Positions 27,596-36,843 of a stretch of DNA of 64,000 nt are shown here, piece after piece. The DNA is taken from positions 496,001-560,000 of the forward strand of contig NZ_JAAQYM010000002.1 in the NCBI RefSeq assembly GCF_012986595.1, given 5' to 3'. The notes under the pieces were generated by a model, which was not told the origin of the DNA, did not search any database, and worked only from the letters and a program-made list of their open reading frames with translations. Position numbers and translations under genes: made by a program. Position 1 is the stretch's first letter, and every line of letters begins with the position of its first letter. The DNA comes from Pseudomonas koreensis. GTDB lineage: Bacteria > Pseudomonadota > Gammaproteobacteria > Pseudomonadales > Pseudomonadaceae.

Positions 27596-27648
27596 TTTTG
27601 ATCTTGATCTTGCCCCCGATCCCGAACCACATTTTCAAGGAGCCACGC

Positions 27649-28773
27649 ATGTCCACCGAACAACTGTCGAAAACCCCGCTACATGCTCTGCACATCGAAC
27701 TGGGCGCCCGCATGGTGCCGTTCGCCGGCTACGACATGCCGGTGCAATACCCGCTGGGCGTGATGAAAGAACACCAGCACACCCGTGAGCAGGCCGGGCT
27801 GTTCGATGTCTCGCACATGGGCCAGATCCGCCTGACCGGCGCCAATGCCGCCAAGGCGCTGGAAACCCTGGTGCCGGTGGACATCATCGACCTGCCGGTG
27901 GGCATGCAGCGTTACGCGATGTTCACCAACGATAACGGCGGCATCCTCGACGACCTGATGGTCGCCAACCTTGGTAACGATGAACTGTTCCTGGTGGTCA
28001 ACGCCGCGTGCAAGGATCAGGATCTGGCGCATCTGCAAAAACACATCGGCGATCAGTGCACCATTACGGAGCTGTTCGAAGCCCGTGCCCTGCTCGCTCT
28101 GCAGGGTCCAGCAGCGGTTACCGTGCTGGCGCGCCTCGCGCCTGAGGTCGCGAAAATGACCTTCATGCAGTTCAACCGCGTACAACTGTTGGGTGTGGAT
28201 TGCTTCGTCAGCCGCTCGGGTTACACCGGTGAAGACGGTTTCGAAATCTCGGTGCCCGCCGCTGATGCGGAAAAACTCGCGCGCGCCCTGCTCGCTGAAC
28301 CGGAAGTCCAGGCCATCGGCCTCGGCGCCCGCGACTCGCTGCGTCTGGAAGCCGGCCTGTGCCTCTATGGCCACGACATGAACACCGAGACCACGCCGAT
28401 CGAAGCCAGCCTGTTGTGGGCGATCTCCAAGCCACGCCGTGCCGACGGCGCGCGGGCCGGCGGTTTCCCGGGGGCGGAAACGGTTTTCGCCCAGCAGCAG
28501 AACGGTGTCGCACGCAAACGCGTCGGCCTGCTGCCACAAGAGCGCACGCCAGTGCGTGAAGGCGCAGAAATCGTCAATGAGGCCGACGAGATCATCGGCA
28601 GCGTGTGCAGCGGCGGCTTCGGACCGACCCTGGGCGGGCCGTTGGCGATGGGTTATCTCGACAGCGCGTATGTCACCCTCGATACGCCAGTCTGGGCCAT
28701 CGTTCGTGGGAAAAAGGTGCAAATGCTTGTAAGCAAAATGCCATTTGTTCCACAACGCTACTACCGCGGTTGA
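27649..28773 (+). CDS. gcvT: Glycine cleavage system T protein (aminomethyltransferase)
   Basis: Transfers the one-carbon unit from lipoyl-GcvH to tetrahydrofolate and releases ammonia. The product is 374 residues from the ATG at 27649, which has AAGGAGCC in front. The longer frame from 27598 starts in repeat-derived sequence. Family motifs are MVPFAGYDMPVQYPLG near the N-terminus, GLFDVSHMGQ, YTGEDGFEISVP, GLGARDSLRLEAG and the C-terminal ASGGFGPTLG-like CSGGFGPTLGGPLAMGYL. As gcvP and gcvH are present, the lipoamide dehydrogenase (L protein) must come from elsewhere in the genome. Confidence 0.96.
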   Translation: MSTEQLSKTPLHALHIELGARMVPFAGYDMPVQYPLGVMKEHQHTREQAGLFDVSHMGQIRLTGANAAKALETLVPVDIIDLPVGMQRYAMFTNDNGGILDDLMVANLGNDELFLVVNAACKDQDLAHLQKHIGDQCTITELFEARALLALQGPAAVTVLARLAPEVAKMTFMQFNRVQLLGVDCFVSRSGYTGEDGFEISVPAADAEKLARALLAEPEVQAIGLGARDSLRLEAGLCLYGHDMNTETTPIEASLLWAISKPRRADGARAGGFPGAETVFAQQQNGVARKRVGLLPQERTPVREGAEIVNEADEIIGSVCSGGFGPTLGGPLAMGYLDSAYVTLDTPVWAIVRGKKVQMLVSKMPFVPQRYYRG

Positions 28774-29177
28774 TTGACTGTTTCTATAAGTAACGCGATT
28801 GCGTTATGCGTGCACTAATGTGTAACGCAATCGCCACAAAAAAGTGCATTTTCTAACATCTGATTCGAATATGAACTTTGCTTATAACATTCGAAAACAC
28901 TTGAACAAGCTAATCGTCTAAGCCGCACTAGTGAATTGACTAACTGCCAGCAAGCGCAGGAAAACCGGGGCCTTCGCGGGGCTTGTTTTTTCTCCCGTAG
29001 TTGGCGTAGAGTTTGTCTACTGTGTTTGCATGGGTCAGCTTTGAATCGTGACCTGGGCAGTAGCCTACAAAGTTAGCTACATCCCGTTCGACGTCTTCTT
29101 ACTCTCCTGCAACCAGCCCCAGTACTCTTTCATGAGAAAGAGACTGTCATCAATTTTTGCGTCAAAGGAAATAAGAA
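28774..29177. other. Gene-free region between gcvT and cold shock gene
   Basis: About 400 bp. It holds a perfect 12-bp inverted repeat (GCGATTGCGTTA at 28795-28806, TAACGCAATCGC at 28823-28834) with a 16-nt loop, probably the end of the gcv transcript, although no T run follows. A lone GcsR-like match lies at 28821-28838. CCGGGGCCTTCGCGGGGCTTG plus a T run near 28965-28991 looks terminator-like but does not pair well. The last 150 bp should include the cold shock promoter and long leader. Confidence 0.55.
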
Positions 29178-29390
29178 ATGTCCCAACGTCAGAGCGGTAC
29201 CGTCAAGTGGTTTAACGACGAGAAAGGTTTTGGTTTTATCACTCCAGAGAGCGGTCCGGATCTGTTCGTGCATTTCCGCGCTATTCAGGGCAACGGCTTC
29301 AAGAGCCTGAAAGAAGGCCAGAAAGTGACCTTCGTTGCAGTGCAAGGCCAGAAAGGCATGCAGGCTGACGAAGTACAAGCTGAAGCCTGA
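29178..29390 (+). CDS. Cold shock protein, CspA family
   Basis: Small single-stranded nucleic-acid-binding protein acting as an RNA chaperone. The product is 70 residues, a single cold-shock domain with RNP1 KGFGFI (at [16 protein letters not shown]) and RNP2 DLFVHF, followed by [13 protein letters not shown]. The ATG at 29178 follows AAGGAAATAAGAA. A long gene-free leader of uncertain length upstream would fit post-transcriptional cold control. A strong bidirectional terminator follows. Which of the several Pseudomonas csp genes it equals is not clear. Confidence 0.95.
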   Translation: MSQRQSGTVKWFNDEKGFGFITPESGPDLFVHFRAIQGNGFKSLKEGQKVTFVAVQGQKGMQADEVQAEA

Positions 29391-29402
29391 TCTTCTGTTA
29401 CG

Positions 29403-29438
29403 AAAAAGCCCCTGATATTGATATCAGGGGCTTTTTTG
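29403..29438. terminator. Strong bidirectional terminator after cold shock gene
   Basis: AAAAAGCCCCTGATA pairs perfectly with TATCAGGGGCTTTTT across a 4-nt loop, with a T run downstream. Confidence 0.92.
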
Positions 29439-29487
29439 TGCGCGCGAATCCGTAAAATGGCGCTTCATTTTGCGTCCAGAGGCTGCC

Positions 29488-29976
29488 ATGTCGAAAAACC
29501 TGCTCACACCCCAGGGCGACTTTCCTGCCGTTGGCCTTGGCCGTCGTCTGGCGGCGATGTTCTATGACTTCCTGTTGTGCACCGCCCTGCTGATCGTCAC
29601 TGGATTCGTCTACAAGTTGATCCAGGCAGCAGTCATCGGCGAAGAACGCCTGCGGGTGCTGACCGACGCCGGGAAAATGGATGGCGATCCGCTGTACTCC
29701 ACGGTGTTGCTGCTGGTGCTGTTCGCGTTCTTCGCCAAGTTCTGGACCCACGGCGGGCAGACGCTGGGCATGCAGGTGTGGGGGATTCGCGTGCAGAACG
29801 CCGATGGCAGCGCGATCAGCCTGTGGCAGGCGTTGCTGCGCTTCATGGTGTCGATCGCTTCGTGGCTGTGCGTGGGGCTTGGGTTCTTCTGGTCGCTGTA
29901 CGACAAGCAGAAGCGCACGTGGCACGACATCTATTCCGACACCCGCGTGGTGCGGATTCCGAAGAAGACCAAGTAA
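29488..29976 (+). CDS. RDD-family membrane protein
   Basis: Inner-membrane protein of the RDD family, 162 residues from the ATG at 29488 (AGAGG upstream). The family signature RRLAAMFYDFLLC lies at about 19-31. Hydrophobic segments follow at about 27-45 (LLCTALLIVTGFVY), about 72-90 (STVLLLVLFAFFA) and about 118-140 (FMVSIASWLCVGLGFFW). GGQTLGMQVWGIRV and the C-terminal KQKRTWHDIYSDTRVV are family-typical. RDD proteins have no settled common function, and some affect ion or sodium traffic. It is a single gene between a terminator and a repeat. Confidence 0.87.
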   Translation: MSKNLLTPQGDFPAVGLGRRLAAMFYDFLLCTALLIVTGFVYKLIQAAVIGEERLRVLTDAGKMDGDPLYSTVLLLVLFAFFAKFWTHGGQTLGMQVWGIRVQNADGSAISLWQALLRFMVSIASWLCVGLGFFWSLYDKQKRTWHDIYSDTRVVRIPKKTK

Positions 29977-29996
29977 ATTCCAGACGCCAGATACCA

Positions 29997-30088
29997 CTGT
30001 AGGAGTGAGCCTGCTCGCGATAGCGGTATGTCAGTCAATGTTTAAGTCGACTGATACACCGCTATCGCGAGCAGGCTCACTCCTACAG
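29997..30088. repeat. Palindromic repeat, GTAGGAGTGAGCCTGCTCGCGAT type
   Basis: CTGTAGGAGTGAGCCTGCTC at 29997 is mirrored by the complement ending at 30088. The convergent RDD and nadA genes end on either side. Confidence 0.9.
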
Positions 30089-30098
30089 ATTTTGGCGC

Positions 30099-31157
30099 TT
30101 AGGCGTTACCAGCCAGCTTCATCCGCGCCGCCTGGGTGAAATCCAGCATGCGCTTCAACGGCCGGATCGCCTGTGGAATCAGCGCCGGATCGACAAAGAT
30201 CTCGTTCGTCCCTTCCTTCAGGCTCTTGAGCGTGCGCTCAAGGGTGTTCATGGCCATCCACGGGCAATGTGCGCAACTGCGGCATGCGGCGCCGTTACCG
30301 GCGGTTGGCGCCTCGATGAAGACCTTGTCCGGGCACAGCTGCTGCATCTTGTAGAAGATGCCGCGGTCGGTGGCGACGATCAGGGTCTTGTTCGGCAGGC
30401 TTTGCGCAGCAGCGATCAACTGACTGGTGGAACCGACGGCGTCGGCCAGCTCGATCACCGACGTTGGCGACTCGGGGTGCACCAGAATCGCGGCGTCCGG
30501 GTACAGCGCCTTCATGTCTTCGAGCTGCTTGGACTTGAACTCCTCGTGAACGATGCAGGCACCGTCCCACAGCAACATGTCGGCACCGGTCTTGCGCTGG
30601 ATATAAGTGCCCAAGTGCTTGTCCGGCCCCCAGATGATGGTCTCGCCGTTGTCCATCAGGCTTTCGACGATCTCCAGCGCGCAGCTCGACGTCACCACCC
30701 AGTCAGCCCGGGCTTTGACCGCTGCAGAGGTGTTGGCATACACCACCACCGTACGCTCCGGGTGCTGATCGCAGAACGCCGAGAACTCATCCACCGGGCA
30801 ACCCAGATCCAGCGAACAGGTCGCGTCCAGGGTCGGCATCAGCACGCGTTTTTCCGGATTGAGGATCTTCGCGGTTTCGCCCATGAACTTCACGCCAGCC
30901 ACCACCACGGTCTTGGCCGGGTGGGCGTTGCCGAAGCGGGCCATCTCCAGGGAGTCGGAAACACAGCCACCGGTTTCTTCGGCCAGGGCCTGAATCACCG
31001 GATCGCAATAGAAGTGGGCGACCAGCACCGCGTCCTGAGCCTTGAGCTCGGCAGCGATGGCGGAACGGTAGTAGGCCTCTTCCTCGGCACTCAGCGGTTT
31101 AGGCTGTTTGGCGTCGAGGTGGGCTTGGACCAGAAGGCGTTCGGAAATCTGCGTCAT
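30099..31157 (-). CDS. nadA: Quinolinate synthase A
   Basis: Condenses iminoaspartate with dihydroxyacetone phosphate to quinolinate in NAD biosynthesis, using a 4Fe-4S cluster. From the ATG at 31157 the product is 352 residues, the same as the P. aeruginosa protein as remembered. A longer frame to 31256 adds 33 residues unlike the family. Visible motifs include [33 protein letters not shown], and the cysteine-containing [14 protein letters not shown] and [16 protein letters not shown], which supply the cluster ligands. It is a single gene converging on the RDD gene. Confidence 0.96.
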   Translation of the reverse strand: MTQISERLLVQAHLDAKQPKPLSAEEEAYYRSAIAAELKAQDAVLVAHFYCDPVIQALAEETGGCVSDSLEMARFGNAHPAKTVVVAGVKFMGETAKILNPEKRVLMPTLDATCSLDLGCPVDEFSAFCDQHPERTVVVYANTSAAVKARADWVVTSSCALEIVESLMDNGETIIWGPDKHLGTYIQRKTGADMLLWDGACIVHEEFKSKQLEDMKALYPDAAILVHPESPTSVIELADAVGSTSQLIAAAQSLPNKTLIVATDRGIFYKMQQLCPDKVFIEAPTAGNGAACRSCAHCPWMAMNTLERTLKSLKEGTNEIFVDPALIPQAIRPLKRMLDFTQAARMKLAGNA

Positions 31158-31367
31158 GTTCGCAAGACCTGCAGGCGCTTTCGCGCGAAAGTCGAGTATA
31201 CACCCGGCTCCGGACCGCTTGAGGGTACCGCCGGGAGAGTGAGTATTATCAGGCACGGACAGCGTTGAAGCTGCGCAAGGCTACAGAATATCCCGTTGAT
31301 ACAAAAGATGATTCTGATCTGTGTCAGCACCGACGGCACTGAACGAATGCTCACCGGAATCGCAGGC

Positions 31368-31414
31368 AAAAAAAAACCCGGAAATCCTCACTTTCGTGGG
31401 CCTTCCGGATTTTC
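31368..31414 (-). terminator. Terminator of the tRNA-Lys transcript
   Basis: Read on the minus strand, a CCGGAA...TTCCGG stem ends in GGG and eight or more T (the A run at 31368-31376). Confidence 0.8.
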
Positions 31415-31428
31415 TAAACCGCCAAATA

Positions 31429-31504
31429 TGGTGGGTCGTGTGGGATTCGAACCTACGACCAATTGGTTAAAAGCCAACTGCTCTACCAACTGAGCTAACG
31501 ACCC
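31429..31504 (-). tRNA. tRNA-Lys (UUU anticodon)
   Basis: A 76-nt cloverleaf including encoded CCA. The acceptor GGGTCGT/ACGACCC is perfect. The D arm is AGCTCAGTTGGTAGAGCA, and the anticodon loop CTTTTAA with stem TTGG/CCAA reads Lys. The T arm has TTCGAAT with stem GTAGG/CCCAC, which contains one A-C mismatch in the middle. A sigma70 promoter and a terminator frame it as a single-gene transcript. Confidence 0.97.
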
Positions 31505-31521
31505 GCTGTGTGGTGGCGCGT

Positions 31522-31549
31522 ATAATACTGATTTTTAAGGACTATTCAA
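31522..31549 (-). promoter_or_regulatory. Sigma70 promoter of tRNA-Lys
   Basis: On the minus strand TTGAAT (-35) and TATTAT (-10) are 16 bp apart, about 18 bp before the tRNA 5' end. GC-rich bases follow the -10, as in stringently controlled promoters. Confidence 0.75.
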
Positions 31550-31566
31550 CACCTTTTTGAAAAAAA

Positions 31567-32259
31567 TCAAAAATAAGGTGTTGGATCGCTCACACCGGCC
31601 GCCGCAAAGCCCTCTGCACGCAGGCGGCAGCTGTCGCATTTGCCGCAGGCACGGCCGTCATCGTCGGCCTGATAGCAGGAAACGGTCAGGCCATAATCCA
31701 CGCCCAGCTTCACGCCGGCCTGGACGATCTGCGCCTTGCTCAGGTTCTGCAGTGGCGCCTGGATGCGGAAGCCATTGCCTTCCACGCCCGCCTTGGTCGC
31801 CAGATTGGCCATGCGTTCGAACGACTCGATGAACTCGGGGCGGCAATCCGGGTAACCGGAATAATCCACCGCGTTGACGCCGATGAAGATGTCACGGGCG
31901 CCGAGCACTTCTGCCCAACCCAATGCCAGCGACAGGAACACGGTGTTGCGCGCCGGCACGTAAGTCACCGGAATGCCTTCACCCAGCTCTTCCGGGATAT
32001 CGATGCTGGTGTCGGTCAGGGCCGAACCGCCCATGCCGTTCAGGTTCAGACCAATGACCTTGTGCTCGACCACACCCAGATCGCGGGCAACGCGAGCAGC
32101 GGCGTGCAGTTCAGCATGGGAGCGCTGACCGTAATCAAAGCTCATGGTGTAGCAGGCGTAGCCTTCGGCACGGGCCATTGCCACCACGGTGGCCGAGTCC
32201 AGGCCACCCGACAACAGGATTACCGCACGTTTTTCGCTAGTGTTCAGTTGTTCAGTCAT
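31567..32259 (-). CDS. queC: 7-cyano-7-deazaguanine synthase
   Basis: ATP-dependent conversion of 7-carboxy-7-deazaguanine to preQ0 in queuosine biosynthesis. From the ATG at 32259 the product is 230 residues. The PP-loop motif [10 protein letters not shown] lies at about 15-24, [12 protein letters not shown] follows, and the zinc site [11 protein letters not shown] is near the C-terminus. The upstream open frame to 32403 lies inside queE and is not used. The start is 2 bp from the queE stop, so queE-queC form a two-gene operon. Confidence 0.95.
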   Translation of the reverse strand: MTEQLNTSEKRAVILLSGGLDSATVVAMARAEGYACYTMSFDYGQRSHAELHAAARVARDLGVVEHKVIGLNLNGMGGSALTDTSIDIPEELGEGIPVTYVPARNTVFLSLALGWAEVLGARDIFIGVNAVDYSGYPDCRPEFIESFERMANLATKAGVEGNGFRIQAPLQNLSKAQIVQAGVKLGVDYGLTVSCYQADDDGRACGKCDSCRLRAEGFAAAGVSDPTPYF

Positions 32260-32260
32260 C

Positions 32261-32908
32261 TCAGCGCCCCGGCTCATCATTCCATAGATATTTATGCAGC
32301 TGCAGTTGCAACCGCACTGGCAGGTTATCCGCCACCACCCAGTCCGCCAGATCCCTTGCGTTGAGGTCATGGTGACTTGGAGAAAACAGGACTTCGCCGG
32401 CACGCCGGTCGAGCCCGTACTGGATCAGTTTGGAAACCGCCCAGTCATAGTCTTCCCGCGAGCAGATGACAAATTTCACCTGATCGTTGGGCGTCAGCAG
32501 TTCGATATTTTCGTAACGGTTGCGGTGGGCTTCTTTCGAGCCCGGCGTCTTCAGGTCGACGACGCGACTGACCCGTGGGTCGACGGCTGAAACGTCGAGG
32601 GCGCCGCTGGTTTCCAGCGAGACCTCATAGCCGGCATCACACAACCGCTTGAGCAAAGGAATGGCATTGGGCTGCGCCAGCGGCTCACCGCCAGTGACAC
32701 ACACGTAGCGCGGTCGGAACCCGGCCACTTGCTCAAGGATGTCGTCGAGGGTGCGGATCGTACCGCCAGTGAACGCATAAGCGCTGTCGCAGTATTGGCA
32801 ACGCAATGGGCAACCGGTCAGGCGCACAAAAACAGTGGGCAGCCCGGCAGTCCGCGTTTCCCCCTGCAACGAGTAGAAAACTTCGGTAATTCTCAATGTG
32901 TCTTGCAT
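32261..32908 (-). CDS. queE: 7-carboxy-7-deazaguanine synthase
   Basis: Radical-SAM enzyme making the 7-deazaguanine core of queuosine from 6-carboxytetrahydropterin. The product is 215 residues from the ATG at 32908. A GTG three codons further up is a possible start and neither has a strong ribosome site. The cluster motif [15 protein letters not shown] is C-x3-C-x2-[21 protein letters not shown] at the N-terminus and VTGGEPLAQ mid-chain are typical. It lies downstream of the Tol-Pal operon, separated by a terminator, and couples to queC. Confidence 0.94.
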   Translation of the reverse strand: MQDTLRITEVFYSLQGETRTAGLPTVFVRLTGCPLRCQYCDSAYAFTGGTIRTLDDILEQVAGFRPRYVCVTGGEPLAQPNAIPLLKRLCDAGYEVSLETSGALDVSAVDPRVSRVVDLKTPGSKEAHRNRYENIELLTPNDQVKFVICSREDYDWAVSKLIQYGLDRRAGEVLFSPSHHDLNARDLADWVVADNLPVRLQLQLHKYLWNDEPGR

Positions 32909-33026
32909 AGTCGCCACGGGCGTAACAGCTAAACAGGCTGTCCGCCTCCGTCAGGCACTTCAAGCAACCCCGCCAACGCGTAGATCACCAGAAGCGTGTT
33001 TCAGAAAAAGGGCGTGAATTCTAACG

Positions 33027-33051
33027 AAAAAACCCGCGACAAGCGCGGGTT
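33027..33051 (-). terminator. Terminator of the Tol-Pal operon
   Basis: The perfect 8-bp stem AACCCGCG/CGCGGGTT with a 5-nt loop ends on the minus strand in six T. It lies 25 bp past the cpoB stop. Confidence 0.88.
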
Positions 33052-33075
33052 TCTTCCAAACGGGGTGAAGCTGGG

Positions 33076-33912
33076 TTACATGCGTTGCAGATCGCGTTGG
33101 GCCAACTGAGCGGCAGAGGTCCCCGGGTATTGGGAAACCACCTGTTGCAGAATGCCTTTGACCTTGTCGGTATGACCGAGGCGGCGCTCTACATCAGCCA
33201 GCTTGTACAGCGAATCCGGCACCTTGGCATGCTTGGGATACAGTTGCGAAACCTTGGCAAACGCTTGACCTGCACCTTGCAGATCACCCTTGGCCAGGTT
33301 GACTTCGCCCAACCAGTACTGGGCGTTGCCCGCGTATTGGCTGTTCGGGTACTTGCGCAGGAATGCCGAGAAAGCCTGGCTGGCCTTGTCGAAATCCTTG
33401 GCCTTGATCAGGTCGAAAGCCGCATCGTAATACAGCTTTTCCTTGGCCGGATCACCCGGTTCGCTGCTCGCAGCAGGCGCTTGGGCGGCAGCAGCCCCGG
33501 CACCCGCAGCAGCACCGGCAGCAGCACTTGCATCGCCACCGGCAGAAGAATTCTCAGGAGTCGCGGCAGGTGCAGCACCGGATCCTATGCGCCGATCAAG
33601 ATCCTGGTATCGCTCCAGGGATTCCTGTTTCATGCGCGCAACCTGATTCTGCAGTTCTTCGATCACGCCTTGCTGGCGCGATATCTGATCCTGCATCTGT
33701 TGCAGTTGGTTGAACAGCATGCCCTGTGCCGAGGCAGGGGCCGAAGCCGCTCCCCCGGCATAGGCGCCGTTCGTACCGTAACCCGCAGGCGGATAACTGC
33801 TCCCGCTATTGTTATAACCGGAGTTGTCATCGACCACAGGAACCGCAGCCCACGCCGCAAGCGGCGCGAAGCTGAGAGCCAGAACAGTTACAGCACGACG
33901 GCACGTTCGCAT
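33076..33912 (-). CDS. cpoB: Cell division coordinator CpoB (YbgF)
   Basis: Periplasmic partner of TolA that links outer-membrane constriction to peptidoglycan synthesis at division. The product is 278 residues. A signal peptide ends near AWA at about residue 22. A low-complexity Gly/Ser/Tyr stretch covers about 25-60, a coiled coil about 65-110 (QLQQMQDQISRQQGVIEELQ), an Ala/Pro linker about 112-150, and tetratricopeptide repeats about 155-275 (YYDAAFDLIKAKDFDKASQA, GNAQYWLGEV). It is the last gene of the Tol-Pal operon, 6 bp after pal. Confidence 0.95.
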   Translation of the reverse strand: MRTCRRAVTVLALSFAPLAAWAAVPVVDDNSGYNNSGSSYPPAGYGTNGAYAGGAASAPASAQGMLFNQLQQMQDQISRQQGVIEELQNQVARMKQESLERYQDLDRRIGSGAAPAATPENSSAGGDASAAAGAAAGAGAAAAQAPAASSEPGDPAKEKLYYDAAFDLIKAKDFDKASQAFSAFLRKYPNSQYAGNAQYWLGEVNLAKGDLQGAGQAFAKVSQLYPKHAKVPDSLYKLADVERRLGHTDKVKGILQQVVSQYPGTSAAQLAQRDLQRM

Positions 33913-33918
33913 ATCGAA

Positions 33919-34416
33919 TTACTTACGCAGTTCGACGCGACGGTTTTGAGCCCAGGACTGCTCGTCGTTGCCGGTAGCAACTGGACGCTCTTCGCCGTAG
34001 GAAACCAGTTCCAGCTGAGCTGGGGAAACACCTTGCAGTACCAGGTAGCGTTGAACGGCTTTCGCACGACGCTCGCCCAGTGCCATGTTGTACTCACGAG
34101 TACCACGTTCGTCGGTGTTGCCTTCCAGAACAACGCGAGCGCCGTTTGCTTTCAGGTCTTTGGCGTGAACGTCCAGAGCGCGCATGGCTTCTGGCTTCAG
34201 GTCCGAGCTGTCGTATTCGAAGTAGAAGGTGGTGATTGCGCGCAGAGCAGCTTCTTCGCTCAGGGAACCGTCAACGGCACCAGTGTTTGCGCCGTAACCA
34301 GCGTTTGGATCAACAGCGCCTTCACCGGCGTTGTCGCCGCCTTTGGACGAGCAACCTACAGCTACAGCCATGGCCAGAGCCAGCGCAGCAAATTTACCAA
34401 ACTTCAGCATTTCCAT
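33919..34416 (-). CDS. pal: Peptidoglycan-associated lipoprotein Pal (OprL)
   Basis: Outer-membrane lipoprotein that binds peptidoglycan and TolB, keeping the envelope attached. The product is 165 residues. The lipobox VAVGC places the lipidated cysteine at C22, or C20 if the second Met is the start. The OmpA-like domain from about 60 has [15 protein letters not shown] and the peptidoglycan motif [19 protein letters not shown]. The ATG at 34416 is preceded on the minus strand by AGGAGTTTCACG. Order tolB-pal-cpoB is standard. Confidence 0.97.
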   Translation of the reverse strand: MEMLKFGKFAALALAMAVAVGCSSKGGDNAGEGAVDPNAGYGANTGAVDGSLSEEAALRAITTFYFEYDSSDLKPEAMRALDVHAKDLKANGARVVLEGNTDERGTREYNMALGERRAKAVQRYLVLQGVSPAQLELVSYGEERPVATGNDEQSWAQNRRVELRK

Positions 34417-34468
34417 CGTGAAACTCCTAATGAACCCCAGTGTGTTAAGTAAAACGTAAAGCGCCGCG

Positions 34469-35770
34469 TCAGTTCAGGTAAGGGGACCAGGACGGTTCTC
34501 TGACTTCGCCTTGTGCGGTAGGAAGCGGGAGCCTCACGCGTCCATTAATGGACACGAGCATCAAGACTCCCCGGCCCTGCTGGCGGGTGGCGTAGATTAC
34601 CATGGTGCCGTTGGGCGCAACAGTAGGCGACTCGTCCAGAGTGCTATCAGTTAGGATTTTTACACTTCCGCGCTGCAAATCCTGAGCCGCCACCTTGAAA
34701 TTGGTGAAACCGTCCTGGCGATGGATCATCACCAGGGTCTTTTCGTCAGCCGAAAGTTTCGGGTTGGCGTTGTAGTTACCGATGAAGGTCACTCGCTCCG
34801 CACCGCCGCCACTGGCGCTGGTTTTGTAGATCTGTGGTTTGCCGCCACGGTCCGAGGTGAAGTAGATGGTCGAGCCATCCTTGCCCCAGTACGGTTCGGT
34901 GTTGATGCCAGGACCTGCAGTCACGCGAGTGATCTGACGCGAACCCAGGTTCATCACATAGATGTCAGGGTTGCCGTCTTTCGACAGGACGAAAGCCAGG
35001 CGATTGCCATCCGGCGACCAGGCTGGCGCGCCATTCAGGCCTTCGAAGTTGGTAATCTGCTCACGGCGACCGGTGTCGATGTTCTGCATGAAGATACGTG
35101 GGCGCTTCTGCTCGAACGACACGTAGGCGATGCGCTTGCCATCCGGTGCGAAACGCGGCGACAGGATCGGCTCGCGCGATTGCAGCAGTGTCACGGCCCG
35201 GGCACCGTCGTAGTCCGAACGCTGCAGGGTGTAGCGAGTGTTCTTCTCGGAGAAACGCTCGGCTGTCACGTACAGCAGACGGGTCGAAAACGCACCTTTG
35301 ATACCGGTGAGTTTTTCGAACGACTGGTCAGAGATGAAGTGCGCCATGTCGCGCAACTGCTCGGTGGTACCGGAAACACTGCCGTCAGCCACTTTCTGCT
35401 CGGTGGCCACGTTGAACAGTGCCCACTGCACCTGCAGGCGACCGCCCGCCGGAGCAATACTGCCGACCATCATGTATTGAGCACCCACCGCCTTCCAGTC
35501 ACGGAAGATGATTTCGCTCGGCTGGCTTGGCTGGCTGATCATGTTTTGCTTTGGAATCGGCGAGTAGTAGCCCGAGTTCCGCAAATCGTTACCAATGATT
35601 TCCGCCATATCGTCCGGCAGCACGGCACCGCCCTGCATGCCGAACGGTACAACGGCGATCGGGGTAGCCCGATCGCTGCCGCTGGTGACCAGAATGTTCT
35701 TTTCATCAGCCATCGCGATCCCTGCCATGCAGCAGATCACGACCAGCATTCCTCGAAGAAGGTTTCTCAC
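34469..35770 (-). CDS. tolB: Tol-Pal translocation protein TolB
   Basis: Periplasmic component that couples Pal to the inner-membrane TolQRA motor. The product is 433 residues with a signal peptide ending near GIAMA. The N-terminal domain covers about 25-150 and a six-bladed beta-propeller follows, with repeats such as [33 protein letters not shown] and [16 protein letters not shown]. The GTG at 35770 overlaps the tolA stop by four bases. An internal ATG seven codons later is an alternative start that would still leave a signal peptide. Confidence 0.96.
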   Translation of the reverse strand: MRNLLRGMLVVICCMAGIAMADEKNILVTSGSDRATPIAVVPFGMQGGAVLPDDMAEIIGNDLRNSGYYSPIPKQNMISQPSQPSEIIFRDWKAVGAQYMMVGSIAPAGGRLQVQWALFNVATEQKVADGSVSGTTEQLRDMAHFISDQSFEKLTGIKGAFSTRLLYVTAERFSEKNTRYTLQRSDYDGARAVTLLQSREPILSPRFAPDGKRIAYVSFEQKRPRIFMQNIDTGRREQITNFEGLNGAPAWSPDGNRLAFVLSKDGNPDIYVMNLGSRQITRVTAGPGINTEPYWGKDGSTIYFTSDRGGKPQIYKTSASGGGAERVTFIGNYNANPKLSADEKTLVMIHRQDGFTNFKVAAQDLQRGSVKILTDSTLDESPTVAPNGTMVIYATRQQGRGVLMLVSINGRVRLPLPTAQGEVREPSWSPYLN

Positions 35771-36843
35771 AAGGCTAGATCCTCAGGTGTGAATGTCATC
35801 TTGAATGAACGATACGGAGCGAAATCGCTCGGCTTCATTCCCTGCATTTCCGTCAAACGTCCAATATTCTTGACCGCCGCGACTGCCGAAGCATCGAACG
35901 GACCGTCGCCGCTGGACTTGGCCACGCTGACCGAGGTCACCGTACCGTCCGGCAACATGCCGATTTGCAGCACGACCGTCATGCCTTTGCGTGCCGAAGG
36001 AGGACGTGCCCAGCCTTCCGCTGCCCGCGCACGAATCAGGTCATCGAAACTGCCCGCGACTTCGTCACCCTGCTCATCGGCCAAGGCCTGCTGGCGCTGC
36101 GGCGTGTCGGAAAGCAAATCTGCCAGGGCCTGAGCCTTTTTCTCTTCAGCAGATTTACGTGCCGCTTCCTGCGATTTCTTCTTCGCAGCATCGGCAGCAG
36201 CTTTCTTCTTCGCTTCGTCGGCGACTTTCTTCTTCGCCTCTTCAGCTTCAGCTTTCTTCTTGGCGTCTTCGGCGGCTTTCTTCTTCGCGTCTTCGACGAT
36301 CTTTTTCTTCGCTTCTTCAGCGGCCGCTTTCTTGGCCTCTTCTTCAGCAGCCTTCTTGGCTTCTTCTTCAGCTTTCTTCTTGGCTATATCAGCCAATTGT
36401 TTCTCTTCGGCCTTTTTGGCTTCGGCTTTCTTCGCGTCGTCGGCTTTCTTGGCTTCATCAGCCTTTTTCGCTTCGTCCGCTTTCTTCGCCTCGTCGGCCT
36501 TCTTGGCTTCCTCGGCCTTTTGAGCCGCTTCTTCTTTCTTTTGTTCCGCAGCCTTCACCGCTTCCTGCTCGACCTTTTTCTGTTCCATCTGCTCGACTTC
36601 GGTCTGGCGCGCGGCGGATTTCTTCGCCTCACCCGCAATCTTCTGATTGGTCTGGGTGGTTGCCTGACTTTTCGATTTCAGCTGGTACAGGGTCGCCTGG
36701 ACAATCGGCTTGGCCGGCGGCAGCTCCGGTGTCAGGGCAAAACTGACGAACAGCATGCCGAACACCAGCACGTGCAAGCCGATTGCCAGGACACTAGGCC
36801 AGAAGTAGCTTTCCGAGGCGGACGGCTCTCGCTGTTGCTGCAT
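35767..36843 (-). CDS. tolA: Tol-Pal protein TolA
   Basis: Inner-membrane-anchored spanning protein that carries TolQR motion to TolB-Pal. The product is 358 residues. One membrane helix lies at about 18-36 ([20 protein letters not shown]). A long Lys/Ala/Glu helical domain II spans about 70-250, with five tandem six-residue units at 114-143. The C-terminal globular domain III is at about 262-358 ([21 protein letters not shown]). The start shares one base with the tolR stop and its own stop overlaps the tolB start, so tolR-tolA-tolB are translationally coupled. Confidence 0.96.
   Translation of the reverse strand: MQQQREPSASESYFWPSVLAIGLHVLVFGMLFVSFALTPELPPAKPIVQATLYQLKSKSQATTQTNQKIAGEAKKSAARQTEVEQMEQKKVEQEAVKAAEQKKEEAAQKAEEAKKADEAKKADEAKKADEAKKADDAKKAEAKKAEEKQLADIAKKKAEEEAKKAAEEEAKKAAAEEAKKKIVEDAKKKAAEDAKKKAEAEEAKKKVADEAKKKAAADAAKKKSQEAARKSAEEKKAQALADLLSDTPQRQQALADEQGDEVAGSFDDLIRARAAEGWARPPSARKGMTVVLQIGMLPDGTVTSVSVAKSSGDGPFDASAVAAVKNIGRLTEMQGMKPSDFAPYRSFKMTFTPEDLAL
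36415..36504 (-). repeat. Five-unit 18-bp tandem repeat inside tolA
   Basis: The codons for KKADEA occur four times in a row, then KKADDA (TolA residues 114-143). The DNA units are similar but differ at wobble positions. Copy number may vary between strains. Confidence 0.8.

Noticed and set aside
28961..28995. Rho-independent terminator at CCGGGGCCTTCGCGGGGCTTG plus T run
   Set aside because: The two halves do not pair as a stem (GGGGCC faces GGGGC), so it was kept only as a note in the gene-free region.
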